A DNA stretch of 10,625 nucleotides from UBA1724 sp963632245 (GTDB lineage: Bacteria > Verrucomicrobiota > Lentisphaeria > Oligosphaerales > Oligosphaeraceae), in contig CAVGTF010000081.1 in NCBI GenBank assembly GCA_963632245.1, positions 1 to 10,625 of the forward strand. Reading direction: 5' to 3'. The first letter of the stretch is position 1. Each line of letters starts with the position of its first letter. The notes under the pieces are model-generated. The model worked only from the letters and a program-made list of their open reading frames with translations, had not been told where the DNA came from and ran no database searches. Position numbers and translations under genes: made by a program. Shown piece after piece: positions 1 to 7,325 of this stretch.

Positions 1-1003
1 GTGTGAGGGGGAGTTGTGTCTGCCAGGCCCAGGGGCGGTTCTGGGAGTCGAAGACCACCTGTTCCAGGCGGAAGGAGTTCTCGTCCAAGATGTGTCCTAT
101 GTATTTGACGGCGATGCGGTTGGCGTTGATCACCTTTCCGTCGTGGTCCACCAGGAGGATCAGTTCGCTGGAGTTTTCCACCACCACGCGGTAGCGCTCG
201 CTCCATTCGGAGAGGGAGCGCATCATGCGTTCGGGGGAGAAGAAGAAGTCCACGAATCCGGTGAGGAATCGGAGTGCCTTTCGGGTCTTCTTGCGGTAGG
301 GGGAGCTGATGACGATGAAGAAGTGTCCCAGCACCGCCATGATGAGTGCGGCGCCCAATCGGAGGACCCATCCGGAGGGGGCGGTGGGCGTGTATGCCTT
401 GGATTCGGCGATCAGGAAGATGTATATGGCGCCCAGCGCCTCCACCAGGACGGTGTAGATGCCCATGGAGAGGAAGATCGCCAGGCCGTAGATGCCGCGG
501 CAGCGGTTCAGGGTCGCCTGGTAGAGGATGGGCACCAGGAGGAATAGGAAGAGGTGCGAGAGGATTCCGTGGAGGATCTCGCCGCGGGAGAGTGGCGAGT
601 GCGCCAGATTCCGGATGGAATCCAGGAATTCCGTGGTGGTGGAGATGGTATCCTGCGCGGGCTGCATCGCCAGGAATAGGAAGAGCAGCACGAATAGCCC
701 GGTGCCGATGACCAGTCCCACATAGAAGCGCTGCGCGGCGCCGGTGCCCTCCAGCTCGTATACGATGAGCAATAGCAGCAGGAAGGGCAGCCAGAGGAGG
801 CCGTTGTAGAGGCTCAGGGTATTGGCGGCACCGGCGGTGACCGAGAGTCGGCTGGAGCCCACCATCATGGCGAAGACAAAATAGAGCCCCGCTGCGATGT
901 AGGTGGGCGCGGTGCCAATGGCGTACCGGAAACTGTACAGCATCACCAGCACCAACGCCAAAAGCGTCAGTTCCGTCAGGCTGGACAGAATGGTCTGCAC
1001 CAT
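1..1003 (-). CDS. Membrane-anchored PAS-domain sensor protein, C-terminus cut off by the window edge
   Basis: I translated this frame from the minus strand; it is open for 334 residues and leaves the window without a stop. Residues 10-235 are strongly hydrophobic, with about seven or eight helices (roughly 10-28, 33-50, 64-82, 92-112, 145-162, 170-197, 213-233). A basic stretch (YRKKTRKALR, 236-245) probably marks the cytoplasmic side. From about residue 262 a PAS-like fold begins: YRVVVENSSELILLVDHDGK, then VINANRIAVKYIG, typical of the start of a PAS sensor domain. The family usually links PAS to a histidine kinase, GGDEF or similar output, but that part lies outside the window, so the output is unknown. 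I do not recognise the membrane domain. The ATG at 1003 is the first in frame after the ileS stop; it has no Shine-Dalgarno, and in-frame CTG (1015) or ATT codons upstream could extend it. It follows ileS by 87 bp on the same strand. Confidence 0.8.
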   Translation of the reverse strand, partial: MVQTILSSLTELTLLALVLVMLYSFRYAIGTAPTYIAAGLYFVFAMMVGSSRLSVTAGAANTLSLYNGLLWLPFLLLLLIVYELEGTGAAQRFYVGLVIGTGLFVLLFLFLAMQPAQDTISTTTEFLDSIRNLAHSPLSRGEILHGILSHLFLFLLVPILYQATLNRCRGIYGLAIFLSMGIYTVLVEALGAIYIFLIAESKAYTPTAPSGWVLRLGAALIMAVLGHFFIVISSPYRKKTRKALRFLTGFVDFFFSPERMMRSLSEWSERYRVVVENSSELILLVDHDGKVINANRIAVKYIGHILDENSFRLEQVVFDSQNRPWAWQTQLPLT

Positions 1004-1044
1004 AGGATGCGCCAGAATATTGGGTGAGGGAAGAAAGGTTTCCC

Positions 1045-1076
1045 GGAAGAGGAGGGGTGTTATTCTCTCCTCTCCC
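1045..1076 (-). terminator. Hairpin between ileS and the PAS sensor gene, possible weak terminator or attenuator
   Basis: Read on the minus strand, GGGAGAGGAG (1067-1076) can pair with CTCCTCTTCC (1045-1054) over ten positions, including one G-U pair, around a 12-base loop. It lies 14 bases after the ileS stop codon. There is no clean U-run after it, only CGGGAAACCTTTCTT, so it is a poor intrinsic terminator. It could instead limit read-through into the sensor gene or stabilise the ileS mRNA end. The 5' arm also contains a GGAG-like ribosome-binding motif with no suitable start at the right distance. Confidence 0.35.
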
Positions 1077-1090
1077 GGGGGGGATCTAGT

Positions 1091-4000
1091 TTATGCCTTC
1101 TGGATTGCCACGGCCAGGGACTTTCCGCCCAGCTCCACGGTGGTGAAGGCGTCATCCTGTGCAGTTGCGCATGTCAGCTCCAGAGCCAGGATCTCGCCCT
1201 GGATGTATTCCCGCTGGCTGTCGATGGCAGCCAGCAGCGCGGGGTCGTCGGTGACGTATTGCACACGGATGCGGTCCACCACATCCAGGCCCTTCTCCTT
1301 GCGGAGATTCTGGAGCTTGGAGACCACCTCGCGCGCCCAGCCCTCCTGCTCCAGTTCGGGAGTCAGGCGGGTGTCCAGCGCCACCGTGACCTCGCCCTCG
1401 TTGGCGACCGTCATGCCGGGCAGCTCCTCGCGGATGAGCAGGATGTCGTCGGAAGTGAGCTCGAAGTCCTGTCCCTGTGCGGAGAGGGTGATCTTTCCTT
1501 CCTTGCGGAGGGCCTTCAGCTCGGCGCCGGTGAGGGCGCAGACCGCCTTGGTGAGGACGCCGGCCTGCTTGCCGAACTTGGGTCCCAGGCGTTTCATGTT
1601 GGGCTTGGCGGAGAGCTTCACCAGCTTCTCTTCCTCTTCCTCAACCAGCACCTTCTTCACATTCAGCTCCTCGGCAATGACCTCCGCCATGCTGGAGAGA
1701 TCCTCGCGGACCGCGCTGTCCAAAGAGACCAGCACCGCGTTTGCCAAGGGCTGGCGGACCTTCTGCTTCACCTGACTACGCAGCAGCCGTCCCAGGGAGA
1801 CCGCCTTCATGGTGTTGTCCATGCGGCGGTTCAGCGCCTCGTCGCGATACTCCTCCAGGGGCTCGGGGTAGTCGCACAGGTGGACGGAGAGTGGCATGCT
1901 GTCGGTGCGCAGATTCCGGTAGATGTTCTCGGTGATGAAGGGGATGAAGGGTGCGGCGACCTTGCAGAAGGTGAGCAGCACGTAGTGGAGGGTCTGGTAT
2001 GCCTCCAGCTTGTCGCCGTCGTTGGTGCTTCTCCAGAAGCGCCGGCGGCTGCGGCGGATATACCAGTTGGTGAGTTCGTCCAGGAAACCGGTGAAGCGTG
2101 TGGCGCCCTTCTGGAGATCGTAGTGGTCCATGGCGTCGCGCACATCGGCCACGGTGGTGGTCAGGCGGGAGAGGATCCACTTGTCCAGGACATTCGCGGG
2201 GTTCCTGGGAGGCAGCGCCTTTCCGTCGGCGGGCTGCCACTTGTCGATGCGGGCGTAGGTGGCCAGGAAGCTGTAGGAGTTCCACAGCGGCAGGAGCACC
2301 ATTCGCATGACCTCGCGGACGGCGCTTTCGGAGAAGCGCAGGTCTTCGGCGCGGACCACGGGGCTGGAGAGGAGGCAGAGCCGCAGGGAGTCGGCGCCAT
2401 ACTGGTTGATGACCAGCATGGGATCCGGGTAGTTCTTCAGATGCTTGGACATCTTCCGGCCGTCTTCCGCCAGCACCAGGCCATTGACCACCACATTCTG
2501 GAAGGGCGGCTTGTCAAAGAGCGCGGTGGAGAGCACCATCAGCGCATAGAACCATCCGCGGGTCTGGTCCAGGCCCTCCGCGATGAAGTCGGCGGGCAGG
2601 TTCTTTTCCACGAACTCCTTGTTTTCGAAGGGGTAGTGGCTCTGCGCGTAGGGCATGGAGCCGGATTCGAACCAGCAGTCCAGGACCTCGGGGGTGCGGC
2701 GGTAGGTCTTGCCGTCCTGGTGGATCTCGATCTTGTCGATGTAGTGTTTATGGAGATCGGTGACCTTCTGGCCGGAGAGCTTTTCCAGCGTCGCCACGGA
2801 GTCCACGCAGATGATGTCGTTGGGATCGTCCACGTTGATCCACAGCGGGATGCAGGAGCCCCAGAAGCGGTTCCGGGAGATATTCCAGTCCTTGGCGTCC
2901 GCCAGCCAGTTGGCGAAGCGGTGTGTGCCGATGGCCTCGGGCACCCAGCTGGTCTGGGCGTTGTTCTTGAGGAGGCGCTCATGGAGGTCCTCCACGCGCA
3001 CATACCAGGCGTCGATGGCCTTGTAGATGAGGGGGGTGTCGGTGCGTTCGCAGTAGGGATAGCTGTGGACGATGGTGTCCTGCTTCACCAGCTTTCCGTG
3101 GTCCTTGAGCCACTTGATGACCGCCTTGTCGGCCTCCTTGCACTGCATGCCCTGGAAATCGGGGGCGGCGCTGGTGAAGCGGCACTCCACATCCAGGGGG
3201 TCCTCCAGCACCACATTCTCCTTCTGGCAGATCCGGTAGTCGTCCTCGCCGTAGGCGGGAGCGATATGGACCAGTCCGGTGCCGTCGTCGTCGGTGACGT
3301 AGCTGTCGTTGAGGACGCGGAAGTCATTGGGATGGCGGTCGGCGAAGTATGGGAAGATGGGCTCGTAGCGCAGTCCCTTGATGTCGGAGCCCTTGAATTC
3401 CCGGAGGATGGTGTAGTCCTCGGGCTTCTTGAAGAGGCTGGGGACGCGGTTCTTCGCCATGAGATAGGCGTCGGTGGTCTGTCCGTCGCGGAGCAGCACG
3501 TAGTCCAGGTCGGGTCCGGCGCAGACCATGAGGTTGCTGGGGAGGGTCCAGGGGGTGGTGGTCCAGATGAGGATGTAGGGAGTCAGTCCCTCGACTTCGG
3601 GGACCTCCAGGGGCCAGGAGCGGACCTTCATGCGGACGGTGACGGTGGGATCCTGGACCATCTTGTAGTTGGCGCTGGCCTCGGAGTTGGAGAGGGGAGT
3701 GGTCAGCTTCCAGCTGTAGGGGACGATGCGGTGCGCCTTGTAGACGCGTCCCTGCTTCCAGAGCTGGGAGAAGACCCACCAGACGGTCTCCATGAAGGTG
3801 GGGTCCATGGTCTTGTAGCCGTGATCGAAGTCCACCCAGCGGCCCATGCGGTTGACCGTCGCCTTCCATTCATTGACGTAGGTCTGCACCATGGAACGGC
3901 ACTTTTCGTTGAAGACATCCACGCCGGCCTGCTGGATGGCGGGCGCGCCCGCCAGATTCAGCGCCTTCTGCGCCAGGGATTCGATGGGGAGGCCGTGGCA

Positions 4001-4258
4001 GTCCCACCCGAAGGTGCGGGGGACATAGCGTCCGCGCATGGTCTGGTAGCGGGGCACCACATCCTTGATGGTTCCGGCCAGCAGGTGTCCGTAGTGGGGG
4101 AGGCCGGTGGCGAAGGGCGGTCCGTCAAAGAAAACGAAGGGCTCGGCGTCCTTGCGATTCTCCACGGATTTTTCAAAGATCTGGTTTTCCTGCCAGAACT
4201 TCAGGGTGTCGAGCTCCTGGTTCGCCAGCGTGGCGCCGGATTCAGTGCAGTCAAACAT
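1091..4258 (-). CDS. ileS: Isoleucyl-tRNA synthetase, type 2 (eukaryote-like)
   Basis: A complete 1055-residue class I aminoacyl-tRNA synthetase that attaches isoleucine to tRNA-Ile in the cytoplasm. The order of parts is canonical: PPFATGLPHYGHLLAGT with the HIGH-type motif HYGH at 55-58; the CP1 editing domain with WTTTPWTLPSN (232-242) and DGTGLVHIAPAYGEDD (325-340); LDQTRGWFY (563-571); and the KMSKS-type loop RKMSKHLKNYPDP (601-613). The anticodon-binding region and a C-terminal extension (RVQYVTDDPALLAAIDSQRE) follow, as in long type 2 enzymes. Length and the HYGH / NYPDP signatures separate it from the shorter type 1 bacterial enzyme. Type 2 IleRS is known as a family to be much less sensitive to mupirocin; whether that holds here is inference. 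The last residue of the KMSKS motif is His (KMSKH). The ATG at 4258 has no Shine-Dalgarno, and no T-box-like leader is seen. The stop is TAA. Confidence 0.98.
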   Translation of the reverse strand: MFDCTESGATLANQELDTLKFWQENQIFEKSVENRKDAEPFVFFDGPPFATGLPHYGHLLAGTIKDVVPRYQTMRGRYVPRTFGWDCHGLPIESLAQKALNLAGAPAIQQAGVDVFNEKCRSMVQTYVNEWKATVNRMGRWVDFDHGYKTMDPTFMETVWWVFSQLWKQGRVYKAHRIVPYSWKLTTPLSNSEASANYKMVQDPTVTVRMKVRSWPLEVPEVEGLTPYILIWTTTPWTLPSNLMVCAGPDLDYVLLRDGQTTDAYLMAKNRVPSLFKKPEDYTILREFKGSDIKGLRYEPIFPYFADRHPNDFRVLNDSYVTDDDGTGLVHIAPAYGEDDYRICQKENVVLEDPLDVECRFTSAAPDFQGMQCKEADKAVIKWLKDHGKLVKQDTIVHSYPYCERTDTPLIYKAIDAWYVRVEDLHERLLKNNAQTSWVPEAIGTHRFANWLADAKDWNISRNRFWGSCIPLWINVDDPNDIICVDSVATLEKLSGQKVTDLHKHYIDKIEIHQDGKTYRRTPEVLDCWFESGSMPYAQSHYPFENKEFVEKNLPADFIAEGLDQTRGWFYALMVLSTALFDKPPFQNVVVNGLVLAEDGRKMSKHLKNYPDPMLVINQYGADSLRLCLLSSPVVRAEDLRFSESAVREVMRMVLLPLWNSYSFLATYARIDKWQPADGKALPPRNPANVLDKWILSRLTTTVADVRDAMDHYDLQKGATRFTGFLDELTNWYIRRSRRRFWRSTNDGDKLEAYQTLHYVLLTFCKVAAPFIPFITENIYRNLRTDSMPLSVHLCDYPEPLEEYRDEALNRRMDNTMKAVSLGRLLRSQVKQKVRQPLANAVLVSLDSAVREDLSSMAEVIAEELNVKKVLVEEEEEKLVKLSAKPNMKRLGPKFGKQAGVLTKAVCALTGAELKALRKEGKITLSAQGQDFELTSDDILLIREELPGMTVANEGEVTVALDTRLTPELEQEGWAREVVSKLQNLRKEKGLDVVDRIRVQYVTDDPALLAAIDSQREYIQGEILALELTCATAQDDAFTTVELGGKSLAVAIQKA

Positions 4259-4367
4259 GGTGGGCTATGGGTTCGGGGTCTCGGTTGCAAAAGCGTCCGC
4301 AGAAAAAACTCACTCCGCGGATTTTCGAAAGGGGGCTATGGGGAAGAGAGGGGGGGTAGGGCTACTG
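4259..4367 (-). promoter_or_regulatory. Intergenic leader upstream of ileS, C-rich with a repeated decamer
   Basis: This 109-bp gap lies between the stop of the duplicated-domain gene and the ileS ATG. On the minus strand its first 40 bases are C-rich and almost G-free, as in Rho-utilisation regions. The decamer GGGCTATGGG (plus strand) occurs exactly twice, at 4262-4271 and 4333-4342, 71 bases apart. One copy sits only a few bases before the ileS start. A weak dyad TCCGC...GCGGA (4295-4320 region) encloses an A-run. A convincing -35/-10 pair was not found, so I cannot place the ileS promoter. Confidence 0.3.
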
Positions 4368-5576
4368 CTACTGGTCGGCTGGCTCCGGGGATTGTTCTTC
4401 CGGCGGTTCTGCGGCGGGGGCGGGCTTGGGTGCCAGGGACTCCCAGGACTGCATGCGCGCGTAGGGAATGCGCCCGACCTGCGGGACACCCTCCAGGTTG
4501 GTGAAACGCACCTGGATGCACTCCTTGAGGACCTCCTGGATCTCGTCGACGCGGACCTCCACGTCGTTGTAGCGGACCTTCCAGGGACCATCGGGATGCT
4601 GGAGGAGCGCCTCGAAGTATTCCTGGTTCCAGACGGGACCCTCCTGGGCGGCATCGGAGGCCTGCTGTGCTTCGGCGGATTGCGCTTCCGCCTCTCCGGG
4701 AACCGGTGCGTCTTCGGGGATGATGCCTGCCTTCTTGAGCATGGCGGCATCCGCGGCGATCTTCGCGGCGACCTTCTGAGCGAAGGCGGCGGAGCGGGCG
4801 GCCTCCTCTTCGGGAGTGAGGGGAAGGGGCTCCCACTCCTGCAGACGGGAATACGGGATGCGCCCGACGATGACGACGCCCTCCTGGTTGATAATGCGCG
4901 CCTGGATGCATTCGTCCAGCGCCTCCAGGATCTCCTCCACGCGGACGGTCACGCCGTTGTAGGTGGCCTTCCAGGGACCATTGGGGGAGCCGTCCTCCTT
5001 GCGCTGGATGGAGGCGAAGTAGTCCTTGTTCCAGACCACGCCCTCCGAGGAGACCGCGGGGGCCTCCTGTCCGCGCTCCCGCGCCTGCATGGCCTCCTTC
5101 TGCTTGCGCTCCTCCTCCTCGGCACGCTTTTTGGCGGCTTCCTGCGCGAAGCGCTCCAGCTGCTCCTTCTCGCCCTTGATTTCCAGGGTGAAGAGCAGGG
5201 AGATGGGCCCCACGAAGAAGGTGAAGAGCCCCAGGAAGAAGTACGGGAGGCCGTTGTGCCGGCGCATCTGCGCGATGGAGGCGGCCCAGGCGCCGGAGGC
5301 CAGCATGACGGTGATGATGGCCAGCATCACGAAGAGCGCCACCAGATTGGCGTCACCCATTCCCATGTCCTGGATGAGCATGGTGTGCACATTGGTGGAG
5401 AGCCACTCCCAGGCGGCTTTCGCCCACCCGCAGATCTTGTCCCAGGCCGCCAAGAGCCAGGTGTCGCCCGTCACGGGATTGCCGGCTTCGCTTTCATTTT
5501 GTTCGGCGCAGAGGAGTGCCGTGGAGAGTGTGGGGAGGACCAGGAGGGTCCAGAAGAGCTTTCGGAGGAGGGTCAT
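4368..5576 (-). CDS. Membrane-anchored protein with two copies of an unrecognised domain
   Basis: A 402-residue protein of unknown function. Residues 5-24 form a signal-like hydrophobic segment ending near ALLCAEQ. Hydrophobic helices lie at about 77-100 and 110-132, separated by the basic loop QMRRHNG. A charged, probably coiled-coil stretch (133-170, rich in E, K, R, A) follows. The C-terminal half holds two homologous units, 178-251 and 312-381, joined by an A/E-rich linker, and ends in a P/E/A-rich tail. Shared residues include VWN, YF, PWK..YN.V.VRV.EI, ECIQ.R and VGRIPY.R.Q.WE.L. The W-to-W spacing and ending faintly recall GYF_2-type domains, which is only a guess. I chose the ATG at 5576 because it overlaps the upstream TGA (ATGA) and opens with a signal sequence; the frame extends 77 codons further upstream, but only as a shadow of the preceding gene. 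There is no Shine-Dalgarno, so translation is probably coupled to the upstream gene. Confidence 0.85.
   Translation of the reverse strand: MTLLRKLFWTLLVLPTLSTALLCAEQNESEAGNPVTGDTWLLAAWDKICGWAKAAWEWLSTNVHTMLIQDMGMGDANLVALFVMLAIITVMLASGAWAASIAQMRRHNGLPYFFLGLFTFFVGPISLLFTLEIKGEKEQLERFAQEAAKKRAEEEERKQKEAMQARERGQEAPAVSSEGVVWNKDYFASIQRKEDGSPNGPWKATYNGVTVRVEEILEALDECIQARIINQEGVVIVGRIPYSRLQEWEPLPLTPEEEAARSAAFAQKVAAKIAADAAMLKKAGIIPEDAPVPGEAEAQSAEAQQASDAAQEGPVWNQEYFEALLQHPDGPWKVRYNDVEVRVDEIQEVLKECIQVRFTNLEGVPQVGRIPYARMQSWESLAPKPAPAAEPPEEQSPEPADQ
4434..4643 (-). repeat. Second copy of the duplicated protein domain (residues 312-381)
   Basis: Unit B begins EGPVWNQEYF and ends RIPYARMQSWESL. The most conserved parts relative to unit A are VRV.EI, ECIQ, EGV and VGRIPY.R.Q.WE.L, which suggests a hydrophobic and aromatic core kept under selection. 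It is separated from unit A by about 60 residues of Ala/Glu-rich linker. Confidence 0.85.
4824..5045 (-). repeat. First copy of the duplicated protein domain (residues 178-251)
   Basis: Unit A begins EGVVWNKDYF and ends RIPYSRLQEWEPL. It has a four-residue insertion (around GSPNG) compared with unit B. From PWK to the final Leu, 33 of 51 aligned residues are identical to unit B by eye, so the two arose by duplication rather than by chance. Confidence 0.85.
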
Positions 5577-6490
5577 GGCTTGCTTGGGGGCTTGGGGACA
5601 GGAAGGACCATGCCGCTTCTGCCCTCGATGACGTAGTAGAGGATATACACCACGCAGAGGATGGTGTAGTGGAGGGAGGTGTCGCCTGGGAGCCCCGCGT
5701 AGGTCCAGATGATGGTGACCAGCAGGGGCGGCAGGGCGAAATTGAGTGCCCGGAGGAGGAGCCGCGGCAGGATCTGTATGCCGATGCCGCGGGAGAGGAA
5801 GAGCCACGCCACGGTGAGGGCGACCACGACGGTGAGGACCAGTCGCGCCAGGTCCATGGCGAAATACACGAAGAGTCCGCCGGAGAGCCCCATGAATGCC
5901 ATGGTGCAGAAGTCGTTCTGGGTTTCCTGGGTGAGGGTGAGGGGCTCCTGGCTCTGGAAGCGCTCCGCCGGCAACAGCATGGTCTTCCGGGGCGCCTCCT
6001 CGTCGACCGCATACCAGACTCCCACGCCCTGGGGTGCCATCACCAGTCCGTAGGCGCCCTCGGCGCTATTGGCGGGAGGCTGGTATTGGTCCCAGTCGGG
6101 TGCCAGGGTGAAGTTGATGTGGGGGAGTTGCCGGGTGACGGGCTGCGGCGTGCGCTCCAGATCCCACTGGATGGACTTGCCATTCCAGACGACATCGCCG
6201 GCGGTCTCCAGGAGGAAGTCGGCACCCTGCCGAACGTCCCTCGCGTAGTCGGGGGCGGCATTGGCGGTGATCAGGAAGGCGCCTGCGCCAATCAGGAAGA
6301 CAAGCGCCAACAGGGTGCCTACCCAGAATTTCCGTAGGCCGAATTTCCCCATTGCCGTCAGGCTGAGGGCCAGCTTCGGGTGGGTGAAGAGCAGCCGCAG
6401 CAGCTGCGGATAGGTCACCAGCTCCGGGTGGAAGACCCAGTGTCGCTGTCGCTCTCCGCGGGGTGGTCTGGAGGGGGTAGGGGAATCCAT
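5573..6490 (-). CDS. Multi-pass membrane protein with an extracytoplasmic domain, function unknown
   Basis: A 305-residue protein. After a cytoplasmic, basic N-terminus comes a helix at about 56-76, then a soluble region of about 120 residues (77-195) with many Trp, Asp and Pro (VVWNGKSIQWDLERTP, APDWDQYQPP). Four further helices follow at about 197-213, 214-233, 249-266 and 272-288, with a short Pro/Lys-rich tail. By the positive-inside rule the soluble region is probably outside the membrane. One N-terminal helix, an external domain and then a helix bundle is the layout of DUF1189-like proteins, but I cannot confirm that family from motifs. The start at 6490 has a good ribosome-binding site overlapping the def stop. 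The TGA at 5573-5575 overlaps the next gene's ATG, suggesting translational coupling and a joint role for the two membrane proteins. No catalytic motif is visible. Confidence 0.85.
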   Translation of the reverse strand: MDSPTPSRPPRGERQRHWVFHPELVTYPQLLRLLFTHPKLALSLTAMGKFGLRKFWVGTLLALVFLIGAGAFLITANAAPDYARDVRQGADFLLETAGDVVWNGKSIQWDLERTPQPVTRQLPHINFTLAPDWDQYQPPANSAEGAYGLVMAPQGVGVWYAVDEEAPRKTMLLPAERFQSQEPLTLTQETQNDFCTMAFMGLSGGLFVYFAMDLARLVLTVVVALTVAWLFLSRGIGIQILPRLLLRALNFALPPLLVTIIWTYAGLPGDTSLHYTILCVVYILYYVIEGRSGMVLPVPKPPSKP

Positions 6491-6498
6491 GGCGCGGG

Positions 6499-6503
6499 CT
6501 CCT
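6499..6503 (-). promoter_or_regulatory. Ribosome binding site of the 5573-6490 membrane protein
   Basis: AGGAG on the minus strand, formed partly by the TAG stop of def, sits 8 bases before the ATG at 6490. It is the best Shine-Dalgarno in the window. It supports both this start and co-transcription with def. Confidence 0.7.
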
Positions 6504-7095
6504 AGGAGCGCTTCTTCTCCTTCTCCTCAAGACGACGCAAGACCGCCTCCTGCTTGGAGAGCTTCTTCAGCTGGGGCTCCGCCGCCTTCTTCTCCTCGGC
6601 AGAGAGGTGGTCGTAGAAGAGCTTGCCGTCCAGGTGATCAATCTCGTGCTGAAGGCACCGCGCCAGCAATCCGCCGCACTCGGCGGTGAATTCCTCGCCA
6701 TTCAGGAGATGTGCATGGAGGACGACGGTGGTGGGGCGGGTCACATGGCCGTCCACGCCAGGGAGGCTCAGGCAACCCTCCTCGGAGGTGCTGGTCGCCT
6801 CGCCATAGGACACGATCTCCGGATTCACCAACACCACCGGCATCCGGCTCTCCAGCATGAGCTCGCCTGGCAGGGCGCCGGGACGACTCCGGTGGGTATC
6901 CGGATCCACGGTCATCAGCGCAATCATGCGGGTGTTCACGCCGACCTGCGGCGCCGCCAGGCCCACGCCCGCGACCTCGCTCTCCAATAACGACCGCACC
7001 AGCTCCTTCCCAAATGCCTTCACTTCCGGAGTGATCTCCTCCACGGGAGACGAGATGGCACGCAAGGCGGGATTGCCGTAGGCGACAATCCGCAT
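6502..7095 (-). CDS. def: Peptide deformylase
   Basis: A 197-residue metal-dependent hydrolase that removes the formyl group from the N-terminal Met of new proteins. All three family motifs are present in order: GVGLAAPQ (43-50), EEGCLS (105-110) and HEIDH (150-154). Cys108, His150 and His154 are the expected metal ligands, and Glu151 the catalytic acid. About 20 extra residues lie between MIALMTVD and MPVVLVNPE, as in the longer bacterial forms. A charged Lys/Glu-rich tail (LRRLEEKEKKRS) ends the protein. I prefer the ATG at 7095 (MRIVAYGNPALR), which matches the usual start of the family and has AAGGG 7 bases upstream. ATGs at 7110 and 7134 are in frame and would add 5 or 13 residues. The frame stays open as far as 7800, but that part overlaps metG and its terminator and is not coding. 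It probably heads an operon with the two membrane protein genes. Confidence 0.96.
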   Translation of the reverse strand: MRIVAYGNPALRAISSPVEEITPEVKAFGKELVRSLLESEVAGVGLAAPQVGVNTRMIALMTVDPDTHRSRPGALPGELMLESRMPVVLVNPEIVSYGEATSTSEEGCLSLPGVDGHVTRPTTVVLHAHLLNGEEFTAECGGLLARCLQHEIDHLDGKLFYDHLSAEEKKAAEPQLKKLSKQEAVLRRLEEKEKKRS

Positions 7096-7102
7096 GGGAC
7101 GG

Positions 7103-7107
7103 CCCTT
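7103..7107 (-). promoter_or_regulatory. Probable ribosome binding site of def
   Basis: AAGGG on the minus strand stands 7 bases before the ATG at 7095. The alternative starts at 7110 and 7134 have no comparable purine motif, so this site decides the start in favour of 7095. Confidence 0.5.
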
Positions 7108-7134
7108 CATGAGCTGCTTCAAAAAATCGAACAT

Positions 7135-7325
7135 ACAATTGCAAATTCCAGGGGTATGCCGCTCCCAAAATGGGGGATGCGGACCGAAAACCTCATAATC
7201 TAACCCCAAACAGCAACGCCGCCTAGCAACGCGCGCACGAAGGCGCACCGTCGCCAGACGGCGAATGGGGGACCAAGAAAACACGCGCCCCGAGGAAAAA
7301 AGGGGCGTGGCGCGGTTTTGGTGGC
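7135..7325 (-). promoter_or_regulatory. Intergenic region between metG and def, likely holding the def promoter
   Basis: About 190 bp without a credible gene. Next to metG it carries the terminator-like hairpin listed separately. The middle has AGCAACGC directly repeated (7212-7219 and 7225-7232) and a small dyad CCGTC-TGGC-GACGG (minus-strand reading) near 7250. The def-proximal part (7120-7200) is clearly richer in A and T than its surroundings, as expected for a promoter, but I see no -35/-10 pair good enough to name. Confidence 0.35.
7275..7307 (-). terminator. Intrinsic terminator-like hairpin after metG
   Basis: On the minus strand CGCCCC (7302-7307) pairs with GGGGCG (7286-7291) around a TTTTTTCCTC loop. 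Outer bases CA/TG can extend the stem across a two-base bulge. It is followed by TGTTTTCT and begins about 18 bases after the metG stop. Six strong GC pairs plus a T-rich tail make it a reasonable Rho-independent terminator. It would separate metG from def. Confidence 0.55.

Noticed and set aside
4259..4367. T-box riboswitch in the ileS leader
   Set aside because: The 109-bp gap is too short, and no T-box consensus or specifier-loop structure is visible. A type 2 enzyme outside Firmicutes is not expected to carry one.
1259..4504. A 1081-codon open frame on the plus strand opposite ileS
   Set aside because: It mirrors the well-conserved ileS in codon register. The translation is low-complexity (runs of V, G, H, D, L, A, E) with no motifs. 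The frame stays open because ileS avoids the codons that would create antisense stops.
5499..5516. Lipoprotein signal (lipobox) at Cys23 of the duplicated-domain protein
   Set aside because: The residues before Cys are A-L-L, with Leu at -1 where Gly, Ala or Ser is required, so a plain signal peptide or anchor helix fits better.
4107..5636. A 509-codon open frame on the plus strand opposite the duplicated-domain gene
   Set aside because: Leu/Gly/Asp/Glu-rich composition without domains, lying exactly opposite a protein whose internal duplication shows that the minus strand is the coding one.
5577..5807. 77-codon upstream extension of the duplicated-domain protein
   Set aside because: It overlaps the membrane protein gene in another frame and reads as Pro/His/Arg-rich shadow. 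The ATG at 5576 overlaps the upstream stop and starts a signal-like segment.
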